From: Clostridiaceae bacterium
GTDB taxonomy: Bacteria; Bacillota; Clostridia; DSM-8532
Reading direction: 5' to 3'
Length of the DNA: 57,402 nt
Assembly: GCA_012522505.1 (NCBI GenBank)
Contig: JAAYKJ010000019.1
Location: forward strand, 1 to 57,402
A program made the translations under genes and the position numbers. Of this stretch, positions 16,191-25,446 are shown in pieces. Positions within the stretch are counted from its first letter, which is position 1. Each line of letters opens with the position of its first letter. The notes below the pieces were generated by a model. The model made no database searches and was not told the DNA's origin. It saw only the letters and a list, made by a program, of their open reading frames with translations.

Positions 16191-17414
16191 ATGAACAAAA
16201 CGTTTACAAGATCAACCAAGTTGAACCGGGTTTCCTATGATATACGGGGCCCTATCCTAAAAGAGGTGAGGCGTCTCGAAGCCGCGAATATAAGGGTTAC
16301 AAGGCTGAATATCGGAAGTCCTGCGTCTTTTGGTCTTTTTGCTCCAGAGAATATTCTGGATGATGTTAAAAACAATATCACATGTGCACAGGCACAGGCA
16401 TATTGCGATTCTAATGGAATAGAGGAGGCAAGAGCCGCAATCGTACGGTACTATAACGGGAAGGGTGTAGCCCATATTGGCCTGGATGATGTTTATATTG
16501 GCAATGGCGTGAGTGAACTCATCCTGTTGGTCATGCAGGCACTATTGAATCAAGGTGATGAAGTACTGGTTCCTGCACCGGACTATCCCTTGTGGACAGC
16601 AGCTGTAAATCTTTCACAGGGTAGGGCTGTGCATTACCAGTGTGACGAACAAGCCGACTGGATGCCAGACATACAGGACATCGAAAACAAAATCACTACA
16701 AAAACCAAGGCGATTGTACTGATCAATCCCAACAACCCGACCGGTGCTGTTTACTCAAAGGAATGTCTCCAACGCATTGTGCGCCTTGCTGAAAAGCACC
16801 AGTTGATCATATACTCGGATGAAATTTATGATAAAATTTTATATGATGGACAAAAGCATATCTCTCCCGCATCGTTAACCGAAGACACACTCGTGGTTAC
16901 CTTGAGTGGTCTTTCCAAATCACACCGGATAGCTGGATTCAGGGTTGGCTGGATGGTGCTGAGCGGCAACAGGGGCATGGCTGAGGGTTACATTGAAGGG
17001 TTGCAGTTGCTTGCATCAATGCGGTTGTGCAGTAATGTCCCGTTTCAATACGCGATTCGTTCGGCACTGGAAGGATATCAGTGCATCAACGATCTGGCAA
17101 AGCCAGGCGGAAGGCTTTATGAACAGCGGAACATTGCATATCGGATGTTTAATGATATACCTGGCGTTTCCTGTACAAAACCAAAGGGAGCCTTCTATCT
17201 GTTTCCGCGGCTTTCGAAGGAAAAGTTTGGCATCAAAGATGATCAGCAGTTTGCGCTTGATCTGCTGCTGGCAAAACAGATATTGATTGTTCAAGGGACG
17301 GGATTTAACTGGTTTGAACCCGATCATTTCAGAATTGTTGCGTTAATGGAAAAGGAGGGTTTGGCACAGGCCATAACCGATATCGGAGACTTCCTTTCAA
17401 CATACCATCAATAA
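16191..17414 (+). CDS. alaA: Alanine aminotransferase AlaA (glutamate-pyruvate transaminase)
   Basis: A 407-residue class I PLP-dependent aminotransferase. It moves the amino group of glutamate to pyruvate to form alanine. It follows Escherichia coli AlaA (YfbQ) very closely along its length: YDIRGP(I/V)LKE, YIGNGVSELI, LVPAPDYPLWTAAV, NPNNPTGAVYSKE, DEIYDKILYD, GLSK (PLP lysine about Lys243), GFR.GWMVL, YIEGL..LASMRLC.NVP and PGGRLYEQRN. This is why alanine is preferred over the generic aspartate aminotransferase name. The start at 16191 has GGAGAG nine bases upstream; an ATG six codons earlier lies over that SD. It is controlled by the T-box just upstream. Confidence 0.92.
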   Translation: MNKTFTRSTKLNRVSYDIRGPILKEVRRLEAANIRVTRLNIGSPASFGLFAPENILDDVKNNITCAQAQAYCDSNGIEEARAAIVRYYNGKGVAHIGLDDVYIGNGVSELILLVMQALLNQGDEVLVPAPDYPLWTAAVNLSQGRAVHYQCDEQADWMPDIQDIENKITTKTKAIVLINPNNPTGAVYSKECLQRIVRLAEKHQLIIYSDEIYDKILYDGQKHISPASLTEDTLVVTLSGLSKSHRIAGFRVGWMVLSGNRGMAEGYIEGLQLLASMRLCSNVPFQYAIRSALEGYQCINDLAKPGGRLYEQRNIAYRMFNDIPGVSCTKPKGAFYLFPRLSKEKFGIKDDQQFALDLLLAKQILIVQGTGFNWFEPDHFRIVALMEKEGLAQAITDIGDFLSTYHQ

Positions 17415-17459
17415 AGGCAAATCGGTTTTTTTACCGGATGGCATCTTCTGCGCGCCAAA

Positions 17460-17526
17460 CCAGGGGCTAAGCACAGCTCTCCTTTTGTAATCATAACCGG
17501 TTCAAAATAATGATCTGTGCTCCTGG
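17460..17526 (+). other. Interrupted RNA stem-loop downstream of alaA
   Basis: CCAGG (17460-17464) and GCACAG (17471-17476) pair with CTGTGC (17515-17520) and CCTGG (17522-17526). This leaves a 6-base bulge on the left, a 1-base bulge on the right and a 38-base loop. No T run follows. Function unknown. Confidence 0.4.
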
Positions 17527-17569
17527 CTTATTCAAGCGCCAAGGGACTGAATTTCATAGAATGCCTATG

Positions 17570-17618
17570 GGGTTACTGTTCACAGCTATATCTCAAGTAT
17601 AGGTGTGAACAGTAACCC
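17570..17618. repeat. Large inverted repeat (15-bp perfect arms plus inner stem)
   Basis: GGGTTACTGTTCACA (17570-17584) and its exact complement TGTGAACAGTAACCC (17604-17618) enclose a further C plus TATA/TATA plus G stem with one mismatch and a TCTCAAG loop. It is not followed by T residues, so a terminator role is doubtful. A dispersed palindromic repeat or regulator site is possible. Confidence 0.6.
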
Positions 17619-17655
17619 TTCGGGAACTGACCTTTCAGGCTATGGATTGCTGGTC

Positions 17656-17684
17656 TTGACGAGGGCTTTATGCTGATATAAAAT
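17656..17684 (+). promoter_or_regulatory. Sigma-A promoter of gatCAB
   Basis: TTGACG at 17656-17661, a 17-base spacer and TAAAAT at 17679-17684, about 110 bases before gatC. Confidence 0.65.
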
Positions 17685-17795
17685 AAAGAAAGCATTTTTA
17701 TACAATATCCTCAATACGATACAAACAACAATAAGTAAGTTTACAGTTGAGTTTACTACACTATCCAGATAGCAAGATGCTTGGAGGTTACAGGG

Positions 17796-18092
17796 ATGGC
17801 AATTACGGATCGGGACATTCAATATGTGGCGGAACTCGCCCGACTAAGTTTGTCTGAAGAAGAAGCAGACAGACTGGCAAAGGATATGGAATCAATTATT
17901 GGGTATTCCATGAATAAATTAAAAGAGCTGGATACAGATGCTGTGAAGCCGATGGAGCACGTGTTGTCCAAACGGAACGTTTTTCGACTGGATGAATGCG
18001 AAAAATCCTTTGACCGGGATGAATTGTTGCAAAACGCTCCCGATAAGGAAAATGGTTGCTTTAGGGTACCGCAGGTTGTCGACGGGAATTGA
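17796..18092 (+). CDS. gatC: Asp-tRNA(Asn)/Glu-tRNA(Gln) amidotransferase subunit C
   Basis: A 98-residue GatC, the small subunit that clamps GatA to GatB in the amidotransferase making Gln-tRNA(Gln) and Asn-tRNA(Asn) from misacylated precursors. The usual features are [21 protein letters not shown] at the start, an [14 protein letters not shown] middle and an [16 protein letters not shown] end. The ATG at 17796 has GGAGG eight bases upstream; the TTG further upstream lies on the SD and is rejected. It is first in gatC-gatA-gatB, with only 14 bases before gatA. The presence of this operon suggests the cell forms glutaminyl- or asparaginyl-tRNA indirectly. Confidence 0.96.
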   Translation: MAITDRDIQYVAELARLSLSEEEADRLAKDMESIIGYSMNKLKELDTDAVKPMEHVLSKRNVFRLDECEKSFDRDELLQNAPDKENGCFRVPQVVDGN

Positions 18093-18106
18093 ACGGAGGG
18101 ATTTCA

Positions 18107-19564
18107 TTGGATTTAACACAGTTAACCATCATGGAAACAGCTAAAAAACTCAGGGAAAAGGAATTTTCCGTTAGTGAGTTGGTTTCGGCATACCTGAATC
18201 GGATCCAAAAACATGATGCATCAATTGGGGCATATATTACCGTGTGTTCCGAAAATGCGATCCAGCAAGCCGAGGCAATGCAGGAAAAGATTAATGCCAA
18301 TGAGGATGTCCCTGTGCTGACCGGTATTCCGCTGGGGTTGAAGGACAATATCGTAACCCGCGGTTTGTTGACCAGTTGTGGCTCAAAAATGCTTTCAAAC
18401 TTTATTCCACCCTATGATGCCACCGTTGTTCAAAAACTCCAAAAAAACAATGCTATATTGCTTGGGAAACTGAATATGGATGAATTTGCTATGGGCAACT
18501 CCAATGAAAGTTCGTGGTATAAGCCTGTGAAAAACCCATGGGATCTGGAAAGGGTTTCTGGTGGATCCAGCGGTGGCGCAGCAGCAGCAGTAGCTTCCGG
18601 TATGGCTGGCTTCGCATTGGGCACTGACACAGGCGGTTCTATCCGGCAGCCTGCATCGTTCTGTGGTGTTGTCGGATTAAAGCCCACATATGGTGCTGTT
18701 TCAAGGTATGGAGTAGTCGCGTTTGCTTCCTCATTTGATCAGGTTGGGCCTATTACCCGAAATGTAGCTGATTGCGCAGTGGTTATGAATGCGATTGCAG
18801 GCCACGATCCGAAGGATTCCACTTCTGCTGATATTGAGTACCCTGATTACACTGCGTTCTTGGATCAGGAAATTAAAGGGTTGAAAATCGGTATCCCCAG
18901 GGAATATCTCCAGGCAGGGCTTACTGCAGATGTAAAGCAGCAAGTTCTAAAAGCAGCCAAATCTTTCGAGGCCCTTGGCGCTGTTGTAACAGAAGTGTCA
19001 CTTCCATTAACCGAATATGCCATTCCGGTTTATTATCTGATATCTTCTGCCGAAGCCAGTTCCAACCTTGCCCGTTATGATGGTATTAAGTATGGGTACA
19101 GGGCTTCAGAGTATGAAGATATCATCGATCTCTACAGGAAAACCCGCAGCGAGGGCTTCGGCACCGAAGTGAAAAGAAGAATCATTCTGGGCACGTATGC
19201 GCTCAGCTCTGGGTATTATGATGCGTTTTATAAAAAAGCACTGAAGGTTAGAAGGCTTATATATGAAGATTATAAGAAGGCTTTTGACCAGGTAGATCTT
19301 CTTCTTGGCCCGACAGTACCGACGACTGCGTTCAAAATCGGAGAAAAAGCGGATAACCCACTTGAAATGTATTTGGGAGACATCTGCACCGCATCGGTTA
19401 ATATTGTGGGTTTATGCGGAATCTCCGTTCCCTGCGGAACTGACAGCCAGGGGCTTCCGGTGGGGCTCCAGCTTATAGGCAGGCCTTTTGACGAGGGAAC
19501 GCTACTGAAGGCAGCCCACGCATTTGAAAAGGTCGCCGTGTATCATGCTATGCCGGAGTTATAA
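18107..19564 (+). CDS. gatA: Asp-tRNA(Asn)/Glu-tRNA(Gln) amidotransferase subunit A
   Basis: A 485-residue amidase-signature protein, the glutaminase subunit that releases ammonia for GatB. Catalytic Lys in GLKDNI, the cis-Ser/Ser pair in [14 protein letters not shown], and [25 protein letters not shown] are all present and normal. The start is TTG 18107, six bases after GGAGGG. A TTG farther upstream overlaps gatC but lies before the SD, so it was not chosen. Length matches the family. It sits between gatC and gatB in a compact operon. Confidence 0.97.
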   Translation: MDLTQLTIMETAKKLREKEFSVSELVSAYLNRIQKHDASIGAYITVCSENAIQQAEAMQEKINANEDVPVLTGIPLGLKDNIVTRGLLTSCGSKMLSNFIPPYDATVVQKLQKNNAILLGKLNMDEFAMGNSNESSWYKPVKNPWDLERVSGGSSGGAAAAVASGMAGFALGTDTGGSIRQPASFCGVVGLKPTYGAVSRYGVVAFASSFDQVGPITRNVADCAVVMNAIAGHDPKDSTSADIEYPDYTAFLDQEIKGLKIGIPREYLQAGLTADVKQQVLKAAKSFEALGAVVTEVSLPLTEYAIPVYYLISSAEASSNLARYDGIKYGYRASEYEDIIDLYRKTRSEGFGTEVKRRIILGTYALSSGYYDAFYKKALKVRRLIYEDYKKAFDQVDLLLGPTVPTTAFKIGEKADNPLEMYLGDICTASVNIVGLCGISVPCGTDSQGLPVGLQLIGRPFDEGTLLKAAHAFEKVAVYHAMPEL

Positions 19565-19680
19565 CCAACATCGAATGCGGGTATTTGCTGCACCAGGGTA
19601 TAAAGGGTAAAGCCAGGAAAGTGCGGCAGGGAGATATCTCGTTAACGTTATCACCTTATCCCGGAAATGGAGTGAGTTCT

Positions 19681-21114
19681 ATGGAATATGAAGTTGTTAT
19701 TGGGTTAGAGGTTCACGCCGAATTGGCGACCCAGTCCAAAATATATTGTAATTGTACTACGGAATTCGGAGGAGACCCCAACACTCACTGTTGTCCGATC
19801 TGTATGGGGATGCCCGGCGTTCTTCCGGTACTGAATAAAAAAGTAGTGGAATATGCTATAAAAGCGGGGCTTGCCACAAACTGCAGAATTGCAGCCTTTT
19901 CAAAACAGGACAGGAAAAATTACTTTTATCCGGATCTCCCAAAAGCATTCCAGACCTCCCAATATGATCTGCCCTTGTGCTATGACGGGCATGTGGACGT
20001 TGAGGTGGACGGGCTGGTGAAAAAAATCGGAATCACACGAATTCATATTGAAGAGGATGCCGGAAAACTGCTCCATGACGCCTGGAGCGGAGATACACTA
20101 ATCGATTACAACCGAGGTGGTGTTCCGTTAATCGAAATTGTTACCGAACCAGATATGCGTTCTGCAGAAGAGGTTAGAGCATTTTTTGAAAAGTTAAAAG
20201 CTATCCTGGAGTATACGGGTGTATCTGACTGCAAGATGCAGGAAGGCTCGCTTCGGGCCGATGTAAACCTTTCTGTCAGGCCGAAGGGACAGGCGGAATA
20301 TGGGACCCGGACAGAAATGAAAAACCTGAACTCTATCCGGGCGATTGTCCGTGCGGTAGAGAGTGAAGCCAAAAGGCAGATTTCAGAGATTGAATATGGT
20401 GGTATGATTGTGCAGGAAACCAGACGCTGGGATGATGCCAAGGGAGAAAGCTATTCCATGCGCAGCAAGGAAGAGGCCCATGACTACCGGTATTTTCCCG
20501 AACCGGATCTGTGCCCAATTGAAGTGGATGAGAACTGGATGAAGGATATCCAGGCTTCCATACCTGAGCTTCCGGACGCAAGAAGGAAAAGGTATATCCA
20601 GGATTACGGCATCCCGGAGTACGATGCTTCCTTTATTACAGCGTCAAAAGATTTAGCTGATTTTTTCGAAGAGGCCGCGAAATCAGGTGACAACATCAAA
20701 GCCATAAGTAATTGGATAATGGGGGACCTTTCCAAGAAACTCAATGACAATAACCTTGAGCCGTCCCAGATTCCTTTCTGCCCGGAACATTTATCAAAAC
20801 TTGTCGGGCTGATCGACTCCAACATTATCAGTGGAAAAATTGCCAAGCAGGTATTTGATTTCATGTGGGATACAGGAAAGGATCCAGCGGATATTGTTGA
20901 AGAAAAGGGGCTTAGGGTTGTAACGGATACCGATGCAATTCGAGGTGTGGTTCTGGAGGTGCTTCAGGCAAATCCTAAGACCATAGAGGATATAAAAAAG
21001 GGTAAAGCCAAATCTATCGGTTTTCTGATAGGACAGATTATGCGCGAGACCAAGGGAAAAGCGGACCCTCAGACCGTCCGAAGCATTCTTACCGAAGAAT
21101 TGGAGAAATACTAA
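19681..21114 (+). CDS. gatB: Asp-tRNA(Asn)/Glu-tRNA(Gln) amidotransferase subunit B
   Basis: A 477-residue GatB, the kinase/transamidase and tRNA-binding subunit. It begins MEYEVVIGLEVHAEL, carries the zinc-type cysteine cluster CNC...HCCPICMGMPG, the KNYFYPDLPKAFQTSQYD and HIEEDAGKLLHD blocks, and ends with the YqeY-like tail domain (about 335-477). The ATG at 19681 has GGAG about nine bases upstream. The frame stays open for another 96 bases upstream, but that part shows no family similarity and is left out. It ends the gat operon, followed at once by a terminator that overlaps the convergent GGDEF gene. Confidence 0.97.
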   Translation: MEYEVVIGLEVHAELATQSKIYCNCTTEFGGDPNTHCCPICMGMPGVLPVLNKKVVEYAIKAGLATNCRIAAFSKQDRKNYFYPDLPKAFQTSQYDLPLCYDGHVDVEVDGLVKKIGITRIHIEEDAGKLLHDAWSGDTLIDYNRGGVPLIEIVTEPDMRSAEEVRAFFEKLKAILEYTGVSDCKMQEGSLRADVNLSVRPKGQAEYGTRTEMKNLNSIRAIVRAVESEAKRQISEIEYGGMIVQETRRWDDAKGESYSMRSKEEAHDYRYFPEPDLCPIEVDENWMKDIQASIPELPDARRKRYIQDYGIPEYDASFITASKDLADFFEEAAKSGDNIKAISNWIMGDLSKKLNDNNLEPSQIPFCPEHLSKLVGLIDSNIISGKIAKQVFDFMWDTGKDPADIVEEKGLRVVTDTDAIRGVVLEVLQANPKTIEDIKKGKAKSIGFLIGQIMRETKGKADPQTVRSILTEELEKY

Positions 21115-21130
21115 ACACTACTTCACAGCT

Positions 21131-22318
21131 CTATTTCAGCTGGCCGGTATGACTGACCATATTCCGGCCTTTTTCCTTGGAATGATATAGGGCTTTATCA
21201 GCTGCGGTGACGAGCTGTCTGGAATTAGTGCCATCTAGCGGATATGAAGCCACTCCGATGGAAACGGTATAGTGGGGGTCATTTGTTTTCTCAACATTTT
21301 TTCGAAACCGGTCAGCAACAAGGTATGCCTTTACAGGGCTCGTATCCGGCAGCAATATGATGAATTCATCTCCACCGAAACGTCCGATTACATCATCGCC
21401 GCGAAACGTATGCTTTGCGATGCTGACAAGGTTCTTAATACACTTATCTCCGGTGATATGCCCGTGGACATCATTGACGGTCTTGAAATTGTCTATATCA
21501 AACATCAAAATAGAAAACTCGCTATTAGGCTTCTTGGTTATCATTGAATCCATCATAGAGAGGATTGCTTTCTTTGTATATACGCCTGTAAGGCTGTCGG
21601 TTTTTGAGATTTCTACAAGCTTCCTGTTGGAACGCTCGATCTCTTCCACTCTCCGAGTCACCTCGCGCTGAACATTTTCATTTATCCGCTCAAGCTGGGA
21701 ACGACTCTTTGAATGTTCCTGCTGCAGCTGGTATACGGTAGACTGATAGAAATACCTGGAGAAGATAAAATATCCTGTCGCTTTGACAATTAGGGAGATG
21801 GGTACCGCGATTCCATTCATGCCCAGACGGACGGACATCAATGAAGCACAGACCGCAAGCATACCCCAATACAGGGCTTGGCGGTTCTTGCGCTTCAAGA
21901 GGATGCATGAGATGAGCACAATAATCAAAATCCCAAGGTAAGCAGCAATAAGAAAGTCGAAAACAACAGTTCGATGAAGGGAGTCGAAATTCAGGTTCAA
22001 TATGCTTATGCCTAACGGTAATGCATATAACAGAAAGAATATCACATAGGTAAAGTCTTTGTTTTTCTCAAACAGCAGGATCAAAAACAAGGCGGTTATC
22101 AGTATAAACTCAGCGAAAAACAGGTAGGAAGCGGAGTGTTCTTTGTTAAACGATAAAAATGACATCATACACAGCAACAGAGGAATAAAGAACGCTGTCC
22201 CAAAATGCTTCATACTTGACGAAAGAGCTTTTATCGTAAAGGAAGACAGGTAAATGTAGGAAGAAAAAACTACGACAATCATCATATGAACCTGATTTTC
22301 CAAACTGAAGTAAAACAT
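21131..22318 (-). CDS. Membrane-bound diguanylate cyclase (GGDEF)
   Basis: A 395-residue protein. About six to seven hydrophobic segments fill residues 1-190, followed by a coiled coil (about 200-245) and a C-terminal GGDEF domain. The active site RFGGDEF is intact, and an RxxD inhibitory site (RGDD) sits exactly five residues before it. This predicts a working, product-inhibited cyclase making cyclic di-GMP. The membrane part is not a recognised sensor (no MASE motif that I can name). The start at 22318 has GGAGGG seven bases upstream; the GTG 18 codons earlier has no SD. It is convergent with gatB. No partner phosphodiesterase or c-di-GMP riboswitch is visible in the window. Confidence 0.9.
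   Translation of the reverse strand: MFYFSLENQVHMMIVVVFSSYIYLSSFTIKALSSSMKHFGTAFFIPLLLCMMSFLSFNKEHSASYLFFAEFILITALFLILLFEKNKDFTYVIFFLLYALPLGISILNLNFDSLHRTVVFDFLIAAYLGILIIVLISCILLKRKNRQALYWGMLAVCASLMSVRLGMNGIAVPISLIVKATGYFIFSRYFYQSTVYQLQQEHSKSRSQLERINENVQREVTRRVEEIERSNRKLVEISKTDSLTGVYTKKAILSMMDSMITKKPNSEFSILMFDIDNFKTVNDVHGHITGDKCIKNLVSIAKHTFRGDDVIGRFGGDEFIILLPDTSPVKAYLVADRFRKNVEKTNDPHYTVSIGVASYPLDGTNSRQLVTAADKALYHSKEKGRNMVSHTGQLK
21142..21175 (+). terminator. Terminator of gat operon
   Basis: GGCCGG (21142-21147) pairs with CCGGCC (21164-21169), with an inner TATG/CATA pairing, then TTTTT. It overlaps the last codons of the convergent GGDEF gene. Confidence 0.8.
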
Positions 22319-22663
22319 GGCTAAACCCTCCGGAATTCGATGAGCATTTGCGAACAAAATGAAGAACGGCACCAGGGCTTCTTCCAGATAAAAATATTCA
22401 CTGTATATATCGGTAAAGGTAGCAACCTGTTTAAGTAGATGATTCTTCTTTAAAATATACCGGCGTGAAGGTTGTATAATTGAATTGGTTGAAGTTGGAA
22501 TCTTTGCCGGGTATAATAATTAGTAGTGTGAATGGGGATTAATAAACAGATGTGTGAACTCATATAGTCTGAGTGAACATCTTGCGTTTTTGCGAAGTCA
22601 AATACTTATATGGCTTTTACGAAGTAAAAATAGCTTCTCTGTCGCCTGAAAGGAGATAAAACG
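22319..22663. other. Divergent intergenic region (GGDEF / yfmF)
   Basis: There are 345 bases without a gene. A good plus-strand promoter lies at 22489-22517, listed separately. The minus-strand promoter for the GGDEF gene is not obvious. No stable hairpin was noticed. Confidence 0.55.
22489..22517 (+). promoter_or_regulatory. Sigma-A promoter of yfmF-yfmH
   Basis: TTGAAG at 22489-22494, a 17-base spacer and TATAAT at 22512-22517, about 145 bases before the yfmF start. Confidence 0.75.
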
Positions 22664-23986
22664 ATGCGAAACAGTAAAAATCGGGTTGCTGTAAGCAAGC
22701 TGCATGAAAAAAACGGAATATCCTTCTATGCTGTGCAATCCGATAAATTCAAGACCATTCAGTTAGATATCTTTCTGATACATCCACTTCAAAAGGAAGC
22801 AGTCAGTGAAAATGCACTTTTTCCTTATGTACTCAGAAGAGGATGCAGCCGCTATGCCACACAGCTTGAACTGGCATTACGACTGGAAGAGCTGTATGGT
22901 GCGGGAATCAGTGCAGCGGTTCATAAGAAGGGTGAAAATCAAATCATTCACCTCAACAGCGGTTTTGTTGCAGATCAGTTTACCTCTGGCAATACGAATC
23001 TCTTCGATGAGGCGGGAAGCCTTCTGCTTGAAGTGTTAACAAGGCCTGTGCTGGAAGAGGGGTTGTTTCGGCGGGATTATTTTGATCAGGAAAAGACAAA
23101 TCTGATTCAGAGAATACAAAGCAGGGTAAACGACAAGATGCATTATGCCCTGCGAAGATGCTTGGAAGAAATGTGTGCTGGAGAGCCTTATGCCATTTAT
23201 GAGGACGGGGATGAGGAAGGCGCAGGAACCATAACTCTTGAAGGGCTGATGGCCCGGTATCGTAAAACATTGGCAGAAAGCCCTATGGTGGTTTTCATAT
23301 CCGGAAATGTAAATGATAAAGATACGGGAAGGTTTATTGATAAATTCAGTGGCCTGGAAAGGGATTGTAATAAATCCTTTTACAAATCCCAGGTTACGAA
23401 GGACGTTGCCAAAGTGCGGCGAATAGAGGAACCGATGGATGTCAGCCAAGGGCAATTGTGCCTGGGTTTCAGGACACAGGTTGAAGCGGGTAGTCCAGAC
23501 TACTTCCCCTTGGCCATATATAACAGCATTCTGGGCGGAGGCGTTCAGTCCAAGCTGTTTCAGAATGTACGTGAAAAGGAAAGCCTGGCTTATTATATAT
23601 TTTCCCGATTGGAAAAATTTAAGGGTCTGTTGGTTGCCTGCGGTGGAATAGACATCAAGAACAAGGAGAAGGCTGAGAAAATCATACTGGAGCAAATGGA
23701 AGCCATCCGTCATGGAAACATATCTGACTTGGAAATAGAGGCTGCGAAAAAGAGCATTGAAACGGGAACCAAATCCATGCAGGACAGCCAGGGAGGAATG
23801 ATTGACTTTTACCTCAGCCAGCTTTTGGCTGGTGATGACGATGACATCGAATCTTTTCTCGATAAGCTGATGAAGGTGGAGAAGGAAGATGTTGTTCGGA
23901 TATCAGAAAAGATAACCCCCGACACGGTTTATTTTCTGACGTCGTTGTCGGGTGAAAGTACTGGAGAAGGGAGCAGAAACGAATGA
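22664..23986 (+). CDS. yfmF: M16 peptidase-like protein YfmF, zinc site absent
   Basis: A 440-residue M16 (pitrilysin/MPP) family protein. The place where active members have HxxEH reads YVLRRGCSRYATQLELALRLEELYG, so the zinc ligands are missing, while the rest of the two-lobe fold is present (YYIFSRLEKFKGLLVACGGID, late GG and helices). Active/inactive M16 pairs work as heterodimers, as in mitochondrial processing peptidase. The Bacillus subtilis pair YfmF/YfmH is associated with EF-P 5-aminopentanol modification. No efp gene lies in this window. The ATG has AAAGGAGAT just upstream. The TGA overlaps the ATG of yfmH (ATGA), pointing to coupled synthesis. Confidence 0.85.
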   Translation: MRNSKNRVAVSKLHEKNGISFYAVQSDKFKTIQLDIFLIHPLQKEAVSENALFPYVLRRGCSRYATQLELALRLEELYGAGISAAVHKKGENQIIHLNSGFVADQFTSGNTNLFDEAGSLLLEVLTRPVLEEGLFRRDYFDQEKTNLIQRIQSRVNDKMHYALRRCLEEMCAGEPYAIYEDGDEEGAGTITLEGLMARYRKTLAESPMVVFISGNVNDKDTGRFIDKFSGLERDCNKSFYKSQVTKDVAKVRRIEEPMDVSQGQLCLGFRTQVEAGSPDYFPLAIYNSILGGGVQSKLFQNVREKESLAYYIFSRLEKFKGLLVACGGIDIKNKEKAEKIILEQMEAIRHGNISDLEIEAAKKSIETGTKSMQDSQGGMIDFYLSQLLAGDDDDIESFLDKLMKVEKEDVVRISEKITPDTVYFLTSLSGESTGEGSRNE

Positions 23987-25260
23987 AGATATTCGATTAT
24001 GAACGGATACAGGAAAAAATAATTATGCATGAACACAAAAGCGGCCTGAAGGCATTTGTTATTCCTAAAAAAGGATATAACAAGGTTTATGCAACATTTG
24101 CCACAGACTACGGTTCAATAGACAATACTTTTATTTCACCGGGTGATAAAGAGCAAACACGGGTACCGGACGGCATTGCACATTTTCTTGAACATAAGCT
24201 CTTCGAGCAGGAAGATGGGAGTGTCATGGACAAATTTTCAAAGCTTGGCTCTGTACCAAACGCATATACGTCTTTCACGCAAACCGTGTATCTGTTCTCC
24301 TGCACCGGGGTGTTCGAAGAAAACTTCAAGCTGTTACTGAATTATGTCCAGCACCCTTATCTCACCGATGAAAATGTAGAGAAAGAAAAAGGAATTATTG
24401 CACAGGAAATTAAAATGTATCAGGATAATGCGGATTGGCGTGTGTTTTTTAACCTCTTGGGCGCACTCTACGAAAAACATCCAACTAAGATCGATATCGC
24501 TGGAACAGTTGAAAGCATTTCACAAATCGACAAAGCAGCCCTATCCAAGTGCTACGATACCTTTTATCACCCTTCCAATATGATTGTTGTTGTTGTGGGA
24601 GATGTAAATGATGAAGCTGTTTTTAAAATGATTGATGAAGGCATTACTGCAAAAGAGAACCCTGGGGAGATTAAAAGGATCTATCCGGATGAACCCAATA
24701 CCCATTTCAAGGAAAAAGTGGAGAAAAACCTTGCGGTGGCTATACCACAGTTCCTAATGGGGGTTAAAGACAATTCAGCCGTTTCGGGTTATGAATTGCT
24801 CAAAAGGAAAGTATCCCTTGAAATAATCCTTTCAATATTGATGGGAAGAAGCTCCTTATTGTATAATCAATTGTATGATGAAGGTTTGATCAATCAGTCC
24901 TTCAGCACGGAAGCTATTTTGGAAAAATCCTTTGGTTATACTGTATGGGGAGGACAATCCAATGATCCTGCACAGGTTGCAGGCAGAATTCAGGAAGCGA
25001 TTGAAAAAATCCACCGGGAAGGATTGGATCAAAAGAATTTTGATCGTATCCGCAAAGCACATGAAGGAAGGTTTATTCGGGGGCTGAATTCACCTGAGAA
25101 TATCTCACATTCGTTTATTCCGCTTTACTTCAAAGGTGTTAATTTTTTCGAGCAAACCAAGGTATACAAAGAACTGACCATTCAGGATGTACAGAAGGTG
25201 TTCAGCGAACATTTTTCTATGACACCAGCTCTGTCCGTCATATGGCCAATGAAGATGTAA
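23983..25260 (+). CDS. yfmH: M16 family zinc metallopeptidase YfmH, active partner
   Basis: A 425-residue M16 peptidase with the inverted zinc motif HFLEH (His67, Glu70, His71) and the distal ligand region EKEKGIIAQEIKMYQD. The R/Y region near the C-terminal lobe (RGLNSPENISHSFIPLYF) is also present. Zinc ligands are therefore complete, unlike its upstream neighbour. The two start-stop overlapping genes would form an active/inactive heterodimer. The start ATG 23983 overlaps the previous stop. Physiological substrate is not known from sequence. Confidence 0.88.
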   Translation: MKIFDYERIQEKIIMHEHKSGLKAFVIPKKGYNKVYATFATDYGSIDNTFISPGDKEQTRVPDGIAHFLEHKLFEQEDGSVMDKFSKLGSVPNAYTSFTQTVYLFSCTGVFEENFKLLLNYVQHPYLTDENVEKEKGIIAQEIKMYQDNADWRVFFNLLGALYEKHPTKIDIAGTVESISQIDKAALSKCYDTFYHPSNMIVVVVGDVNDEAVFKMIDEGITAKENPGEIKRIYPDEPNTHFKEKVEKNLAVAIPQFLMGVKDNSAVSGYELLKRKVSLEIILSILMGRSSLLYNQLYDEGLINQSFSTEAILEKSFGYTVWGGQSNDPAQVAGRIQEAIEKIHREGLDQKNFDRIRKAHEGRFIRGLNSPENISHSFIPLYFKGVNFFEQTKVYKELTIQDVQKVFSEHFSMTPALSVIWPMKM

Positions 25261-25424
25261 GAAGCCATCACCTTCACCTGCGTTTTTTGAATAACCTTGC
25301 TTGGGTTGTGATTTACCGTATGGGCTTAATCCTGATGGAGCACCAAAAGACAGTCAAGCTTTTTGGGATTGTATCGGGAGCCTGAATGGGATATGATGCT
25401 GATGTCTGCGGTTTCGTGGAACTG

Positions 25425-25446
25425 TGTTGTATCCCGGGATGCAACA
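25425..25446. promoter_or_regulatory. 22-bp palindrome upstream of lgt (operator candidate)
   Basis: TGTTGTATCCC followed directly by GGGATGCAACA: 11-base arms with one G-T wobble and no loop. Without a loop it is more likely a dimeric protein site than an RNA hairpin. It lies 45 bases before the lgt start. Confidence 0.4.

Larger units (their letters stand above)
17415..17795. other. Intergenic region alaA-gatC with two large hairpins and a promoter
   Basis: There are 381 bases without a gene. It holds an interrupted stem at 17460-17526, a nearly 20-bp hairpin at 17570-17618 and the gat promoter at 17656-17684, listed separately. No T-box motif is present before gatC. Confidence 0.6.
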
